A stretch of DNA of 64,000 nt, from positions 1 to 64,000 of the forward strand of contig CATXJW010000007.1 in the NCBI GenBank assembly GCA_958370325.1, given 5' to 3'. A program made the position numbers and the translations under genes. Position 1 is the stretch's first letter; each line of letters opens with the position of its first letter. The notes under the pieces were generated by a model that was given only the letters and a program-made list of their open reading frames with translations, did not search any database and was not told the origin of the DNA. This document shows positions 51,071-58,992 of this stretch, piece after piece. This stretch comes from an uncultured Collinsella sp. GTDB taxonomy: Bacteria; Actinomycetota; Coriobacteriia; Coriobacteriales; Coriobacteriaceae.

Positions 51071-51111
51071 AAAACCACCACAAAGGTGCCTGTCCCCTTT
51101 GTGGTGGTTTT
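51071..51111 (-). repeat. GGGGACAGGCACC palindrome, copy 3, likely terminator
   Basis: AAAACCACCACAAAGG pairs exactly with CCTTTGTGGTGGTTTT around TGCCTGTCC. On the minus strand it lies 9 bases after the ABC ATPase stop and is followed by TTGTT, so it could terminate that operon. Confidence 0.8.
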
Positions 51112-51119
51112 CTAGGTCG

Positions 51120-51914
51120 TTAGCTTAGTAGCATGCGGTCGTTGGCGAGCTCGCCGCCCGAGACCTCCTCAAACTTCTGAAGCAGGTCGGCCACGGTGAG
51201 TGACTTTTTCTCGTCGCCCGCCACGTCGTAGATCACGTGGCCCTCGTGCATCATGATCAGACGGTTGCCCAGACGGATGGCATCGTTCATGTTGTGCGTG
51301 ACCATGAGCGTGGTCAGGCGGTTCTCGTCGACGATCTCCTCGGTCAGGTTGAGCACCTTAGAGGCCGTCTTGGGGTCGAGGGCCGCCGTGTGCTCGTCGA
51401 GCAGCAGCAGACGCGGCTTGGTGAGCGTGGCCATCAGCAGGGTGAGTGCCTGGCGCTGGCCGCCCGAGAGCAGGCCGACCTTGGCGTTGAGGCGCGTGTC
51501 CAGACCAAGGTCCAGACGCTTGAGCAGTTCAACGTACTCGTCCTTCTCGGCCTTGGTGACGCCCCACGAAAGACCGCGACGCTGGCCGCGGCGCTTGGCG
51601 AGGGCCAGGTTTTCGGCAATTTGCATGTCGGCAGCGGTGCCGCGCATGGGGTCCTGGAACACACGGCCCAGGTACTTGGCGCGCTGTGACTCGCTCAGAC
51701 GCGAGATGTCGGTGCCATCGAGCTCAATAACACCCGAATCGAGCGGATACACGCCGGCGATCATATTGAGCAGCGTGGACTTGCCGGCGCCGTTGCCACC
51801 AATCACGGTTACAAAGTCGCCATCGTTGAGGGTGAGGTCGACGCCGGTGAGCGCGCGCTTCTCGGTGACGGTGCCCTTGTTAAAGGTCTTCTTGACGTGC
51901 GAGAGCTTAAGCAT
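51120..51914 (-). CDS. ABC transporter ATPase (TrpXYZ-like amino-acid uptake)
   Basis: This 264-residue ATPase has Walker A GGNGAGKST, signature LLSGGQRQA and Walker B LLLLDEHTAALDP; DEH instead of DEP is typical of this subfamily. It pairs with the permease and the ABC_sub_bind lipoprotein upstream, a set predicted to import tryptophan or tyrosine in Gram-positives. The ATG at 51914 has GGGAG nine bases upstream and overlaps the permease stop by 8 bases; 51923 is too close to the ribosome site. Confidence 0.88.
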   Translation of the reverse strand: MLKLSHVKKTFNKGTVTEKRALTGVDLTLNDGDFVTVIGGNGAGKSTLLNMIAGVYPLDSGVIELDGTDISRLSESQRAKYLGRVFQDPMRGTAADMQIAENLALAKRRGQRRGLSWGVTKAEKDEYVELLKRLDLGLDTRLNAKVGLLSGGQRQALTLLMATLTKPRLLLLDEHTAALDPKTASKVLNLTEEIVDENRLTTLMVTHNMNDAIRLGNRLIMMHEGHVIYDVAGDEKKSLTVADLLQKFEEVSGGELANDRMLLS

Positions 51915-52830
51915 CTGCCTCATCTCCCTTCGTGTAGGAGCTGCGGAGCTTATAGCGCTCCCAAACCACGGGCACGCACAGGGCCACGGCGACGATCACG
52001 GCAGAGAGCAGCTTCATGTCGTTGGCGTCCATGCCCAGCTGCAGCACGATGGCGCGGATAAGGAAGTACACCACGGAGCCAAAGACGGCGGAAGCAAGAC
52101 GGACGCTAAACTGCGTGAGGCCGCCGGGCAGCAGGCGACCGAGCACCTCGCCGATGACGATGGCGGCAAGACCGATAACGATGGCGCCGGTGCCCATACC
52201 AATGTCGGCGTACTTCTGGCTCTGGCAGATGAGCGCACCCGAAAGGCCAATGAGGGCGTTGGAGAGCACGAGGGCGATCATTTTGGTGGTGTTGGTGTTA
52301 ACGCCCAGGGCGCGGATCATGTACTCGTTGTTGCCGGTGGCACGCAGCGCCGAGCCGATCTCGGTGCCAAAGAACCAGTACAGGATGGCGACGATGGCCA
52401 CGGCCAGCACAATGCCTAGGATAATGGCAACAGTGGACTGCGGCAGGCCCGTCATGTTGCTGACGGATGAGAAGATAGTGCCCTTGGCAAGGATGGGCGT
52501 GTTGGACTTGCCCATGATGCGCAGGTTGATGGACCACAGACTGATCTGCGTAAGGATTCCGGCGAGGATTGCGGGAATCTCAAAGACGGTGGTCAAGATG
52601 CCCGTGACGGCGCCCGCGATGGCGCCGGCGCACATGCCGGCCAGCACGGCGAGCAAGGGGTCGACGTTATTGTTGACGATGAGCACGGCGCAGACACAGC
52701 CGCCGAGGGCAAAGCTGCCGTCGCAGGTCATATCGGGGATGTCGAGCAGGCGGAACGTGATAAACACGCCAAGCACCATAATGCCCCAGAGGACGCCCTG
52801 CGAAACGGCGCCCTGCAATGCAATGAGCAT
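51907..52830 (-). CDS. ABC transporter permease (TrpXYZ-like)
   Basis: This 307-residue membrane protein has about eight to nine hydrophobic helices, resembling branched-chain and ribose-type permeases (FRLLDIPDMTCDGSFALGG, ALRATGNNEYMIRALGVNT, IVIGLAAIVIGEVLGR). It forms the import channel for the lipoprotein's ligand. CCTAGGAGG lies 9 bases upstream of the ATG. The gap to the lipoprotein gene holds a hairpin (52935). Confidence 0.9.
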   Translation of the reverse strand: MLIALQGAVSQGVLWGIMVLGVFITFRLLDIPDMTCDGSFALGGCVCAVLIVNNNVDPLLAVLAGMCAGAIAGAVTGILTTVFEIPAILAGILTQISLWSINLRIMGKSNTPILAKGTIFSSVSNMTGLPQSTVAIILGIVLAVAIVAILYWFFGTEIGSALRATGNNEYMIRALGVNTNTTKMIALVLSNALIGLSGALICQSQKYADIGMGTGAIVIGLAAIVIGEVLGRLLPGGLTQFSVRLASAVFGSVVYFLIRAIVLQLGMDANDMKLLSAVIVAVALCVPVVWERYKLRSSYTKGDEADA

Positions 52831-52934
52831 GCTTCATACCTCCTAGGATAGGGTGGACACGTGATTTTCCATAATAGCGGTACCAGTGCATAAAAGAGTT
52901 GCGGACGGATGTTTTGTCTCATCCGAAACAAGCA

Positions 52935-52963
52935 GGGCGAACGCCGGTCTTTAGCGTTCGCCC
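52935..52963 (-). other. Intra-operon hairpin between lipoprotein and permease genes
   Basis: GGGCGAACGC pairs exactly with GCGTTCGCCC around CGGTCTTTA. No T-tract is present. It probably stabilises the upstream lipoprotein mRNA, so that the binding protein is made in excess. Confidence 0.55.
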
Positions 52964-53034
52964 CAAGGACTCAGATATTGAATAACGCGGCTGTGGCGCG
53001 CGTGCGGGCCCTAGACGCGTTACCGCACATGGCG

Positions 53035-54015
53035 CTACTCGTCCAGAGCGGAAAGGTCGATGCCTAGGGCCTCGGCCATCTCGTCGTTCTTGACGACGAC
53101 CAGGTCCTTGCTCGAGAGGTGCTTGATCGGCATATCCTCGGGCTTGGCCTCGCCCTTCAGGATCTTAACGGCCATCTCGCCCGCGGCGTAGCCCAGGTCC
53201 TTATAGTTGATGGAGAGGGTGAACAGGCCGCCGGCCATGCACATACCCTCCTCGCCGGTCACGAAGGGGAGCTTATTCTCCTTGCAGATCTGGCCGACCT
53301 GCGAAGCGCCCGCGGCGATGGTGTTGTCAGTGGGGGAGTACAGCGCGTCGACCTTGCCCACGGCAGACTCGACGACGGACTGAATCTCGTTGGAGCTCGA
53401 GACGGTGAAGTCAGTGTACTCGAGGCCCAGCTTGTCGAGCTCCTTCTTGGCGGCCTTGATCTGGACGTCGGAGTTGGACTCGGCGGTGCAGTAGAGCAGG
53501 CCGACCTTTTTAACGTCGGGCAGGACCTTCTGCATCATCTCGAGCTGCTCGGCGACCGGGGTGAGGTCGGAAGCGCCCGTGACGTTGGTGCCGGGCTTGT
53601 CGTTGTCCTGGACCAGGCCGGAGGCGGCGTAGTCGGTGATGGCACAGCCTACGATGGGGATATCGGCCGTGGCGCCAGCGGCAGCCTGCGCGGCGGGCGT
53701 GGCGATGGCATAAATCAGGTTGACGTTGTCGCCCACAAACTTGTCGGCAATGGACTTACACGTGGACTGGTCGTTCTGGGCGTTCTTCTGGTCGATCTTG
53801 ACCTTAAGGCCGCTCTCCTTGATGGCCTTGACAAAGCCATCGTTGGCGGCGTCGAGTGCGGAGTGCTCGGTGAGCTGCAGAACGCCGATGGTGTAGTCGG
53901 AACCAGCGGCAGCAGAGCCGGAACCAGAGTTGCCGCCGCATCCGGCGAGCGGGGCGAGCGCGAGCAGGCCGGCGGAGACCAGAAGGCTCCTGCGGCTGAT
54001 GGTGATGTCCTTCAT
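53035..54015 (-). CDS. ABC transporter substrate-binding lipoprotein (TrpX-like)
   Basis: This 326-residue protein has a lipoprotein leader, ISRRSLLVSAGLLALAPLAGC, with the lipobox ending at Cys23 or so; the SRRSLL also resembles a Tat motif. The mature part is of the PF04392 type (TIGVLQLTEHSALDAANDGF, VNLIYAIATPAAQAAAG, VGLLYCTAESNSD). Family members bind tryptophan or related amino acids; here the ligand is inferred. I start at 54015 after TGGGGGTAATGAT; 54063 adds 16 residues without support. A palindrome at 54048 is a likely operator. Confidence 0.9.
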   Translation of the reverse strand: MKDITISRRSLLVSAGLLALAPLAGCGGNSGSGSAAAGSDYTIGVLQLTEHSALDAANDGFVKAIKESGLKVKIDQKNAQNDQSTCKSIADKFVGDNVNLIYAIATPAAQAAAGATADIPIVGCAITDYAASGLVQDNDKPGTNVTGASDLTPVAEQLEMMQKVLPDVKKVGLLYCTAESNSDVQIKAAKKELDKLGLEYTDFTVSSSNEIQSVVESAVGKVDALYSPTDNTIAAGASQVGQICKENKLPFVTGEEGMCMAGGLFTLSINYKDLGYAAGEMAVKILKGEAKPEDMPIKHLSSKDLVVVKNDEMAEALGIDLSALDE

Positions 54016-54047
54016 ATCATTACCCCCAGTATAAAAATGGCTGGAAA

Positions 54048-54081
54048 CACTGCACTGGGACAAAGTGCAAGTGGGACTATA
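54048..54081 (-). promoter_or_regulatory. Promoter and candidate operator of the TrpXYZ-like operon
   Basis: On the minus strand TATAGT (54081-54076) is a good -10. Directly downstream, the imperfect palindrome CACTGCACT / AGTGCAAGTG (54048-54073) covers the probable start site, where a repressor would act. No T-box was found upstream. Confidence 0.5.
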
Positions 54082-54175
54082 GTAGCGCTGATGTCCATTT
54101 TTACAACAGCCTGGCGGGTTTTTTAATACAGAATCGGATGGGCGGTACGGGTAGTCGAATGGGCGGCGGAGGGTC

Positions 54176-54961
54176 TTATGCGGCGGAGGAGGCGTCGTCC
54201 TCGTCCAGGGCGGCGAAGAGCTTCTTGCCGTCGAGGAGACGTGTGGTGACGTTTCTCATTCGGCCGATCTCTACGGTACGCAACGTGTCATCGGCGCCTC
54301 GCGCGTCATAGACCGTTCCCAGCAAATACGAGATGCCGTCTCGTTGCTTGATGGCAAAGGGCCGGAGTGTCATCCGTGCCACTTCGACCTCTCCGCGTGC
54401 CGTGACACTCGAAATATCAAAACTCACCGTGGTTCCGTGGTCGATGGCCTGCTCGATGAGCTCGCAGGCATCGATGCGCTTGACAGGCGTGTGCGTGGTC
54501 TTGGTGGATTTGCCGCCCACGCTTGGAGCGGGCTCGGGTGCATCGAGGTAGCCGCGAACGTCGGCGCTCGCCATGGCGACCAAGTGCTGCGCCATGCTCT
54601 TTCGAATGGCGATGGGCGTGGAGCGGTTGCGCATGACCATACCGTGGAGCCGGATGATCTCTTCGTCGGTGAGCGGACGGGTCAAGAGCCGATAACCCAC
54701 GCCGCGCTTGTACTCAATTTCGTATCCGGCATGGCGAAGTGCGGAGATGGCGGTGTAGATGCTGCGCCGCGCCGCCGAGATGGGCATGCGGGCGGGGTCG
54801 TCGGGATGGGCGAGGCGCCGGATCAACTCATCGGAAAGCATAGCCTTGTCCTCGCCGGTGTTTTCGCTTAATAGTTGCAGGATGCGAACGGCGCGATAGG
54901 CTGCCATTGAGGCGGCGCCCCTCGTCGTGGTCTCGTAAGTTTCAACAGCGGTTTCGGTCAT
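54176..54961 (-). CDS. WYL/DeoR-type helix-turn-helix regulator
   Basis: This 261-residue protein has an N-terminal winged helix region (YRAVRILQLLSENTGEDKAMLSDELIRRL...RRSIYTAISALRHAGYEIEY). The C-terminal part resembles the WYL fold, with the pattern RPFAIKQRDGISYLLGTVYDARGADDTLRTVEIGRM. Such proteins bind a ligand or nucleic acid. It lies upstream and on the same strand as the TrpXYZ-like operon, but a separate promoter suggests independent expression. I chose the ATG at 54961 (AAAGGA, spacing 10) over GTG 54970. Confidence 0.75.
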   Translation of the reverse strand: MTETAVETYETTTRGAASMAAYRAVRILQLLSENTGEDKAMLSDELIRRLAHPDDPARMPISAARRSIYTAISALRHAGYEIEYKRGVGYRLLTRPLTDEEIIRLHGMVMRNRSTPIAIRKSMAQHLVAMASADVRGYLDAPEPAPSVGGKSTKTTHTPVKRIDACELIEQAIDHGTTVSFDISSVTARGEVEVARMTLRPFAIKQRDGISYLLGTVYDARGADDTLRTVEIGRMRNVTTRLLDGKKLFAALDEDDASSAA

Positions 54962-55021
54962 GGCGCCCACGTCCTTTCCGTTTTGGGTGGCGACGGTATG
55001 GAGCCTAGGACGCGGGGCTTT

Positions 55022-55141
55022 CCCAGGGGTGCAGGACGCCCTGGGCGGTCGGTAGCCGTCGGCAAGCGGCGGGTCGAGTTTTCAACAGCCCTGCCCAACT
55101 GACCAAAAACTTGCCAAAAGCTTGACGGATGCTGTTGAAAA
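55022..55141. repeat. Two inverted repeats in the asnS-regulator gap
   Basis: CCCAGGG (55022) pairs with CCCTGGG (55039). TTTTCAACAGC (55079-55089) pairs exactly with GCTGTTGAAAA (55131-55141) around a loop with the near-repeat CCAAAAACTTG / CCAAAAGCTTG. I see no gene in 54962-55210. Confidence 0.5.
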
Positions 55142-55142
55142 A

Positions 55143-55170
55143 AGCGCCCCTCGGCTTGCCGAGAGGCGCT
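55143..55170 (-). terminator. Terminator of asnS
   Basis: On the minus strand AGCGCCTCTCGG-CAAG-CCGAGGGGCGCT is followed by TTTTTTC. Confidence 0.9.
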
Positions 55171-55210
55171 GGCGTGATGCGCTGGAACGCGTTTGGTGGC
55201 GCTGTGGCGA

Positions 55211-56614
55211 TTAGAAGTCGGCGTTGCCCACGGTGCGCGGGTGCGGCAGGACGTCGCGGATGTTGCCCACACCGGTCAGATACATGACCAAGCGCTCGAA
55301 GCCCAGACCGTAGCCGGCGTGCTTGCAGGAACCGTAGCGGCGCAGGTCAAGGTAGTACTTGTACTGCTCGGGATTCATGCCTAGGTCCTTGATGCGGGCC
55401 TCGAGCAGATCCAGGCGCTCCTCGCGCTGGGAGCCGCCGATAATCTCGCCGATGCCCGGCACCAGGCAGTCGGCGGCGGCGACGGTCTTGCCGTCCTCGT
55501 TCATGCGCATGTAGAACGCCTTGATCTCGGCCGGGTAGTCGGTCACAAAAGTCGGTCGCTTAAAGTGCTCCTCGGTCAGGAAACGCTCGTGCTCGGTCTG
55601 CAGGTCGATGCCCCAGCTCACGGGATAGTCAAACTTGTGACCGGCGGCGACTGCCTGCTCCAGGATTTCGACGGCCTCGGTATAGGTGACGCGGGCAAAG
55701 TCGGAGTTTGCCACGTGGTCCAGGCGCTCGAGCAGACCCTTGTCCACAAACTTGTTGAGCATATTGAGCTCGTCGGGGCAGGTTGCCATGACGTCCTTAA
55801 GGACGTACTTGAGCATGGCCTCGGCGTTGTCCATGTAGTCGTTCAGATCGGCAAAGGCCATCTCGGGCTCGATCATCCAAAACTCGGCGGCGTGGCGCGT
55901 GGTGTTGGAGTTTTCGGCGCGGAAGGTGGGGCCAAAGGTGTACACGTCGCCAAAGGCCATGGCGAAGTTCTCGGCGTTGAGCTGGCCAGATACGGTAAGG
56001 CTCGCGTGCTTTCCAAAGAAGTCCTGGCTCCAGTCAACCTCGCCGGATTCGGTGAGGGGCGGATTTTTGGGGTCGAGCGTGGTCACGCGGAACATCTCGC
56101 CGGCGCCCTCGCAGTCACTCGTGGTGATGATAGGGGTGTTGACGTAGACAAAGCCCTGCTCCTGGAAGAAGCGGTGGATGGCGGCAGCCGCGACAGAACG
56201 GATGCGGAACACGGCGCGGAACAGGTTGGTGCGCGGGCGCAGGTGCTGTTGGGTGCGCAGGAACTCGACGGTTGCGCGCTTCTTCTGCAGCGGGTAATCC
56301 GGGGCGCTGGCGCCCTCGACCTCGATGGAAGTGGCAGAAAGCTCGAAAGGCTGGGGCGCATCGGGGGTCAGCTTGACGGTGCCGGTGCAAATGAGTGCGG
56401 CCGAGACGTTTTGATGGGCGATTTCGTCGTAGTTGTCGAGCGCCTCGCGGTTCATGACGACCTGCAGGTCGCGGAAGCAGCTGCCGTCGTTGAGCGTAAC
56501 AAAGCCAAAGTTCTTCATGTCGCGGATGGACTTGACCCAGCCGGCGACGGTGACGGTCTGGCCGCCAAGCGACTCGGCATCGGCGTAAAGCTGCGCGATT
56601 TTGGTGCGGTTCAC
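55211..56614 (-). CDS. asnS: Asparaginyl-tRNA synthetase
   Basis: This class IIb synthetase charges tRNA-Asn. It has 467 residues (E. coli 466). The OB anticodon domain (VTVAGWVKSIRDMKNFGFVTLNDGSCF) is followed by motif 2 (FGPTFRAENSNTTRHAAEFWMIEPE) and motif 3 (GYGLGFERLVMYLTG). I prefer the GTG at 56614 because GGGAGG lies just upstream; an ATG at 56626 (four residues longer) has no ribosome site, but the 4-base spacing is short, so the start is open. It has its own terminator at 55143. Confidence 0.94.
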   Translation of the reverse strand: MNRTKIAQLYADAESLGGQTVTVAGWVKSIRDMKNFGFVTLNDGSCFRDLQVVMNREALDNYDEIAHQNVSAALICTGTVKLTPDAPQPFELSATSIEVEGASAPDYPLQKKRATVEFLRTQQHLRPRTNLFRAVFRIRSVAAAAIHRFFQEQGFVYVNTPIITTSDCEGAGEMFRVTTLDPKNPPLTESGEVDWSQDFFGKHASLTVSGQLNAENFAMAFGDVYTFGPTFRAENSNTTRHAAEFWMIEPEMAFADLNDYMDNAEAMLKYVLKDVMATCPDELNMLNKFVDKGLLERLDHVANSDFARVTYTEAVEILEQAVAAGHKFDYPVSWGIDLQTEHERFLTEEHFKRPTFVTDYPAEIKAFYMRMNEDGKTVAAADCLVPGIGEIIGGSQREERLDLLEARIKDLGMNPEQYKYYLDLRRYGSCKHAGYGLGFERLVMYLTGVGNIRDVLPHPRTVGNADF

Positions 56615-56726
56615 GTATCCTCCCATAACGGTTGAATGATAGTTATCCATACAGTTCGATATTCTAGCAGCTCGGCTCATTTGGGCTATACAGATAAGGC
56701 ATTGGCGGGATGGTTTTTCAAACGAA

Positions 56727-56758
56727 AAGCGCCCGCGGCCAAATGGTCGCGGGCGCTT
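56727..56758 (-). terminator. Terminator of the PTS IIA gene
   Basis: On the minus strand AAGCGCCCGCGACC-ATTT-GGCCGCGGGCGCTT (one mismatch) is followed by TTCGTTTG. Confidence 0.9.
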
Positions 56759-56795
56759 GACGAGGTGCCTTTTGGCTGTGTGGCGCGGGGCCTGG

Positions 56796-57359
56796 CTACT
56801 TGGTCTTGGCTACCAGCAGCGGGTCGCCCAGCTTGACGAGCGGGTTGCCGCCGATAAGCGTTCCGGACTCGCCGACATGGTCGATGCTCTTAAGACGATC
56901 GAGCTCGGAGACGATGACGGTCACGATGTCCTCGTGGCCGGCGGCCTTGATGGCCTCGCGATCGAAGCTGATGAGCGGCTGGCCTGCCTTGACCGTGTCA
57001 CCCATCTCGACAAAGCGGGCAAAACCCTTGCCGTTCATTTCCACGGTGCCCAGGCCGACATGGATGAACACGCGAAGACCGTCCTCGGTAATCATGCCGA
57101 TGGAGTGGTTGGTGACGGTGGTGGCACCGATGCGGCCGTTGGCGGGCGCATAGATGGTGCCGGTAATGGGCTCGATGCCATAGCCCTGGCCAAGCATGCC
57201 CGAGGCGATCGTCTCGTCGGGAACCTCGTCCAGGTTGACGAGCACGCCGTTGACGGGGGCATAGATGACGCCTTCGCGGGTGGCGAAGCTTGCTGCGGGC
57301 GGAACGGACGCCTCGCCGGTCGAGGTGAAGGTGGACTTAAGCGAATCGAGCAGACCCAT
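56796..57359 (-). CDS. PTS glucose-type IIA protein (phosphocarrier)
   Basis: This 187-residue protein is a soluble IIA(Glc)-like phosphocarrier. Residues 40-160 carry VIYAPVNGVLVNLDEVPDETIASGMLGQGYGI, then the two histidines of the active site in TNHSIGMITEDGLRVFIHVGLGTVEMNG; the second is the phospho-His. It accepts phosphate from HPr and passes it to a IIB domain elsewhere, or regulates like Crr. No IIBC gene is in the window. TTGGAGG precedes the ATG at 57359. Confidence 0.93.
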   Translation of the reverse strand: MGLLDSLKSTFTSTGEASVPPAASFATREGVIYAPVNGVLVNLDEVPDETIASGMLGQGYGIEPITGTIYAPANGRIGATTVTNHSIGMITEDGLRVFIHVGLGTVEMNGKGFARFVEMGDTVKAGQPLISFDREAIKAAGHEDIVTVIVSELDRLKSIDHVGESGTLIGGNPLVKLGDPLLVAKTK

Positions 57360-57406
57360 AGTTGCCTCCAACTTAAATAGGCGCATATCGCGCGTTTGGT
57401 TTGCCG

Positions 57407-57416
57407 GAAACGTTTC
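57407..57416. promoter_or_regulatory. Possible LacI-family operator upstream of the PTS IIA gene
   Basis: GAAACGTTTC is a perfect 10-bp palindrome 48 bases before the IIA start; catabolite-control and LacI-type proteins bind similar cores. The flanks do not fully match a cre site. Confidence 0.35.
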
Positions 57417-57603
57417 ATATCTGTTTCGCGGCTTGGTCAACACCCCCTATTCTACGCTGCTCATCGATACCTCTGAGCTGGGATTATGTGATATATCAGT
57501 TGAAGGGAAACTTATTGCTGGCGTGTTTCTGCGTCACGGGTTCAAGTGGGGTACGCTTGAAGGCGAAAAACAAGGGCGCTTAATTTGCGCGAAGGGAGCA
57601 CAT

Positions 57604-58503
57604 ATGATTGTCGAGAACCATGCGCTGTGGGGCGAGGAGCCGACCGAGGAATATCCGGCGACGTTTACGTATTTGGGTGCCGAGCCGCTGCCCGATAAAC
57701 CGAATGGCCGCCGCCCTGCCGTGATTATCTGCGGCGGAGGTGCGTTTACGCATATCGCTCCGCATGAGCAGGATCCCGTGGCGTTTGCGTTTTTGGATCA
57801 CGGTTACCAGGCCTTTGTGCTCAACTATGTGACGAGCGCCACGGGCGACGTGAGCTTTCCGCACCCGCAGGCGGACCTCGCCAAGATGGTCGCTACCGTG
57901 CGCGCCAACGCCGACGAGTGGCATGTCGATCCCAAGCGCGTGTGCATCGTGGGTTTCTCGGCGGGCGGCATGATCTGCGCCTCGTTGGCAACGCAGTGGA
58001 AGACCGGACCCTTCGCGGGCCTTGCCGGGGCTCGTCCGGAGGATATTCGTCCCGACGCCGTGGTGCTGGGCTATCCGTTGCTCGACCTTGCCTATGTGCG
58101 CGATATGCAGACGCGCGACCCGCGCATCGACCTGCGCGTGCCCAAGACGGGTGGCAAGACAGGGCGCGATTTGCTCAACGACTATCTGTCGATGGTGACG
58201 GGCGGTGAGGCGACCGACGAGCACCTGGCCGACATCTGCCCCACCACGCACGTTTCGCGCCAGATGCCCCCGACCTTTGTGTGGGGTGTGTCCGATGATA
58301 AGACGGCGCCGATCGCACAGGTCTATCCGTTTGCGCAGCGCATGGCCGAGGAGGGCGTCGCTTGCGAGATGCACGTCTTTGACCAGGGCGGTCACGGCCT
58401 TTCGCTCGGCAACGCCAACACCGCGGTCGACAACGAGGACAAGCAGATGGCGGTCCGTCCTTGGATCCGCCTGGCCTTCCGTTTCCTGGAGCGCCATATG
58501 TAA
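57604..58503 (+). CDS. Alpha/beta hydrolase (esterase, BD-FAE/xylan-esterase-like)
   Basis: This 299-residue cytosolic hydrolase has the oxyanion-hole IICGGGAFTHIAPHE, the nucleophile elbow VGFSAGGMICA (Ser about 121), an Asp in WGVSDDKTAP and a His in DQGGHGLSLG, a complete catalytic triad. The arrangement matches small carbohydrate esterases and dienelactone-hydrolase relatives. No signal peptide is present, so it should act on imported, deacylated sugars or small esters. I start at 57604 after GAAGGGAG; the longer frame from 57265 runs into the divergent PTS promoter region. Confidence 0.85.
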   Translation: MIVENHALWGEEPTEEYPATFTYLGAEPLPDKPNGRRPAVIICGGGAFTHIAPHEQDPVAFAFLDHGYQAFVLNYVTSATGDVSFPHPQADLAKMVATVRANADEWHVDPKRVCIVGFSAGGMICASLATQWKTGPFAGLAGARPEDIRPDAVVLGYPLLDLAYVRDMQTRDPRIDLRVPKTGGKTGRDLLNDYLSMVTGGEATDEHLADICPTTHVSRQMPPTFVWGVSDDKTAPIAQVYPFAQRMAEEGVACEMHVFDQGGHGLSLGNANTAVDNEDKQMAVRPWIRLAFRFLERHM

Positions 58504-58550
58504 AAGTAGACTACTTGCCCGTTTCAAAAAGTCTGCTTAGAGGAGGAGCC

Positions 58551-58871
58551 ATGCTTGAGGGTACGTATGTGGTTTCGGCCCAGACGCTGGTGGGGAGTAA
58601 ACGCGGCGAGGTGACGTTTTCACATGGGGTGAACGGCGTGCTCAGGGCAGTACTAAACGTCAGGGGTCTCAATATCGCTCTCTCGAGTGCCCGCGCTGAG
58701 GGCGATTTCTTTGAGCTCTCGGGTACTATCTCCCACGTCTTGATGGGCAAGGCGCCCTTTACATGCACGGGGTCAGTCGAGGGTGATCGACTCACTGCTA
58801 CCGCGCGGTCGGGTTCCGTTTCGATCTCGCTGAGCGGTATGCGCAAAGAGCTTTCGGGGCGCACCGCATAA
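58551..58871 (+). CDS. Small beta-rich protein of unknown function
   Basis: I do not recognise this 106-residue protein. It alternates hydrophobic and polar residues (GTYVVSAQTLVGSKRGEVTFSH, FELSGTISHVLMGKAPFTCTG, VSISLSGMRKELSG), suggesting a small beta barrel. It has no leader, helix-turn-helix or metal motif. A strong ribosome site (AGAGGAGGAG) at 58551 supports expression. It lies 47 bases after the esterase gene, so co-transcription is likely. Confidence 0.65.
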   Translation: MLEGTYVVSAQTLVGSKRGEVTFSHGVNGVLRAVLNVRGLNIALSSARAEGDFFELSGTISHVLMGKAPFTCTGSVEGDRLTATARSGSVSISLSGMRKELSGRTA

Positions 58872-58892
58872 AGTTTGCGCAGGTAAACATCG

Positions 58893-58992
58893 ATATTTGA
58901 CTTTATAAAATAGTTCAGAGCGCTATCATTTGTCGTTACGAGTTGGTTAGCCCCGGTAAACGGTTAACCGCGTCTAACGAAAGGATGAGCGC
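58893..58992 (+). promoter_or_regulatory. feoAB upstream region
   Basis: TTGACT (58898) with TATCAT 21-25 bases later could be the promoter. ACGGTTAACCG (58962-) is a palindrome and GGTTAGCCCC lies just before; both resemble halves of DtxR/IdeR-type iron boxes (TTAGGTTAGGCTAACCTAA), but the match is partial. Confidence 0.4.

Noticed and set aside
52860..52960. T-box riboswitch before the permease gene
   Set aside because: TGGTACCGC on the minus strand resembles the T-box core, but there is no specifier stem, no stem I, and no terminator with T-tract.
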